Shown piece after piece: positions 5,048 through 6,421 of a DNA stretch of 6,421 bases. The stretch comes from Chloroflexota bacterium (GTDB lineage: Bacteria; Chloroflexota; Anaerolineae; Anaerolineales; UBA4823). The stretch covers positions 1 to 6,421 of the forward strand of contig JAAZNS010000215.1 of the NCBI GenBank assembly GCA_012798185.1, given 5' to 3'. The position numbers and the translations under genes are program-made. The notes beneath the pieces were generated by a model that searched no databases, was not told the origin of the DNA, and saw nothing but the letters and a program-made list of their open reading frames with translations. Each line of letters opens with the position of its first letter. Within the stretch, counting starts at the first letter, position 1.

Positions 5048-6421
5048 ATGGCATTTTATCCGCCCGAACCATTTCGAATCAAAATGGTCGAACCCATCCA
5101 GCTAATCGATCAACAAGCCCGTCAAAAAGCTCTTGAAAAAGCAGGGTACAATCTGTTTGGGTTGCATTCGGAAGATGTATTTATCGATTTATTGACCGAT
5201 TCTGGCACCGGCGCCATGTCGCAAAATCAATGGTCTGCCATCATGCAGGGGGATGAATCATATGCAGGTGCTCGTTCTTTCTTTAGATTGAAACAGGCTA
5301 TTAGTGAAATTTTTGGTTTTAGATTCTTTTTACCTACCCACCAGGGGCGTGCAGCGGAGAATATATTATCCGCCTTGTTGGTAAAACCTGGTCAGCGAAT
5401 TCCATCAAACATGCATTTCGATACAACCGACGCCAACATCCGCGCCCGGGGAGGTAATCCAACCAATTTGGTGATTGACGAAGCATTCGAACCCTCTAAC
5501 CGGCACCCGTTTAAAGGCAATATGGACATAAAAAAATTGCGCCGCTTTATCACCGAAAATGGCGTGGACAAGATTCCATTTGGTTTGATCACCATTACCA
5601 ATAATGCCGGGGGTGGTCAGCCCGTTTCTTTAGAGAACATCCGAAAGGTTTCAGAAACTTACCATGAATTTGGTATCCCGTTCTTTATTGACGCCTGCCG
5701 TTTTGCCGAAAATGCGTATTTCATCAAACAACGGGAACCTGGTTATGCCAATAAATCGACCATCGAAATTTCTCGTGAAATATTTGCTCTGGCAGATGGT
5801 GCTACCATGAGTGCAAAAAAGGATGCCATCGTAAACATCGGTGGTTTTCTTGCCATGAATGATGAAAACCTTTACCAGGCTGCGTGTAACGAACTCATCT
5901 TACGAGAAGGATTTCCAACCTATGGTGGTTTGGCAGGCAGAGATTTAGATGCAATAGCAGCCGGTTTGCGGGAAGGGTTGAATGAAGATTATTTAGCTTA
6001 CCGTTTGGGGCAAATCTCCTACCTGGCTAATAAACTCATCGATATCGGCGTTCCGATAATTGAACCCCCGGGAGGGCATGCTGTGTATGTGGATGCAGGG
6101 AATTTTTTACCTCATATTCCTCAGCATCAATTCCCTGGACAAGCCCTTGCAGCGGAGTTATACCTCGAAGGAGGAATTCGGGCTGTGGAAATTGGATCCG
6201 TAATGTTTTCTCATCCGGATCCAAAAACTGGCGAAATGATATTTCCCAAGTTAGAACTTGTTCGCCTGGCTGTTCCCCGGCGAGTTTACACACAAAGTCA
6301 TTTAGATTATGTGGCCGACATATTCGAAAAAATTGCAAAAAAGAAGAAAAAAGTGAAAGGATATCGATTTACATACGCGCCGGAATTGCTCCGTCATTTC
6401 ACCGCTAAATTCGAACCCATA
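5048..6421 (+). CDS. tnaA: Tryptophanase (tryptophan indole-lyase), stop codon beyond window
   Basis: PLP-dependent beta-eliminating lyase that splits L-tryptophan into indole, pyruvate and ammonia in the cytoplasm. The frame is open for 458 codons to the last base. It ends FTAKFEPI, matching the family C-terminus, so probably only the stop is missing. Visible landmarks: YIDLLTDSGT-like FIDLLTDSGT (45-54), THQGR (97-101), N185, D215, the PLP lysine K258 in MSAKKDA, TYGGLAGRD (291-299) and carboxylate-binding R406. Three positions separate it from tyrosine phenol-lyase and favour tryptophanase: D125 (in FDTT), I382 (in AVEIG, where tyrosine phenol-lyase has Arg381) and H450 (in LRHFTAK, where it has Phe448). 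It lacks the insertion seen before FDTT in the E. coli enzyme. A strong AGGAGG (5037-5042) lies 5 nt before the ATG. Confidence 0.92.
   Translation, partial: MAFYPPEPFRIKMVEPIQLIDQQARQKALEKAGYNLFGLHSEDVFIDLLTDSGTGAMSQNQWSAIMQGDESYAGARSFFRLKQAISEIFGFRFFLPTHQGRAAENILSALLVKPGQRIPSNMHFDTTDANIRARGGNPTNLVIDEAFEPSNRHPFKGNMDIKKLRRFITENGVDKIPFGLITITNNAGGGQPVSLENIRKVSETYHEFGIPFFIDACRFAENAYFIKQREPGYANKSTIEISREIFALADGATMSAKKDAIVNIGGFLAMNDENLYQAACNELILREGFPTYGGLAGRDLDAIAAGLREGLNEDYLAYRLGQISYLANKLIDIGVPIIEPPGGHAVYVDAGNFLPHIPQHQFPGQALAAELYLEGGIRAVEIGSVMFSHPDPKTGEMIFPKLELVRLAVPRRVYTQSHLDYVADIFEKIAKKKKKVKGYRFTYAPELLRHFTAKFEPI

Overview
The window looks like a chromosomal segment of an anaerobic or fermentative bacterium with moderate, AT-leaning composition. 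My best guess is an Anaerolineae-type Chloroflexota. That is an inference from the protein flavour and from the recX-rny pairing, not something the sequence proves. There are six protein genes, four complete and two cut by the window edges. I see no tRNA, rRNA, CRISPR array or insertion sequence.

Region by region: (1) 1-427, minus strand, is mraZ, the first gene of the division/cell-wall (dcw) cluster, running out of the left edge. Upstream of it is a good sigma70-type promoter (512-540) and four GTGG boxes spaced exactly 10 bp, which is the arrangement of a MraZ autorepression operator. (2) 541-1115 is a T-rich stretch with no convincing ORF. It does hold a promoter-like pair, several strong inverted repeats whose G-U pairs favour a plus-strand RNA, and a textbook intrinsic terminator 15 nt before recX. 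It may encode an undescribed structured RNA or an attenuating recX leader. (3) 1116-3348, plus strand, holds recX (RecA modulator) and then rny (RNase Y), 70 nt apart with a stem-loop between them. (4) 3478-4888, minus strand, is a two-gene operon. An unrecognised two-TM membrane protein comes first, probably from a leaderless message, and overlaps by 8 nt a metallo-beta-lactamase-fold hydrolase of the glyoxalase II-like type. (5) 5048-6421, plus strand, is a PLP-dependent beta-eliminating lyase that reads as a tryptophanase and lacks only its extreme 3' end (probably just the stop codon).

The genes do not form one pathway. They are separate housekeeping or metabolic units: division-cluster control, recombination control with RNA decay, a small membrane/hydrolase operon, and amino-acid catabolism. 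The parts most worth a second look are the 700-1100 non-coding region with its terminator placed just before recX, and the membrane protein/hydrolase pair.
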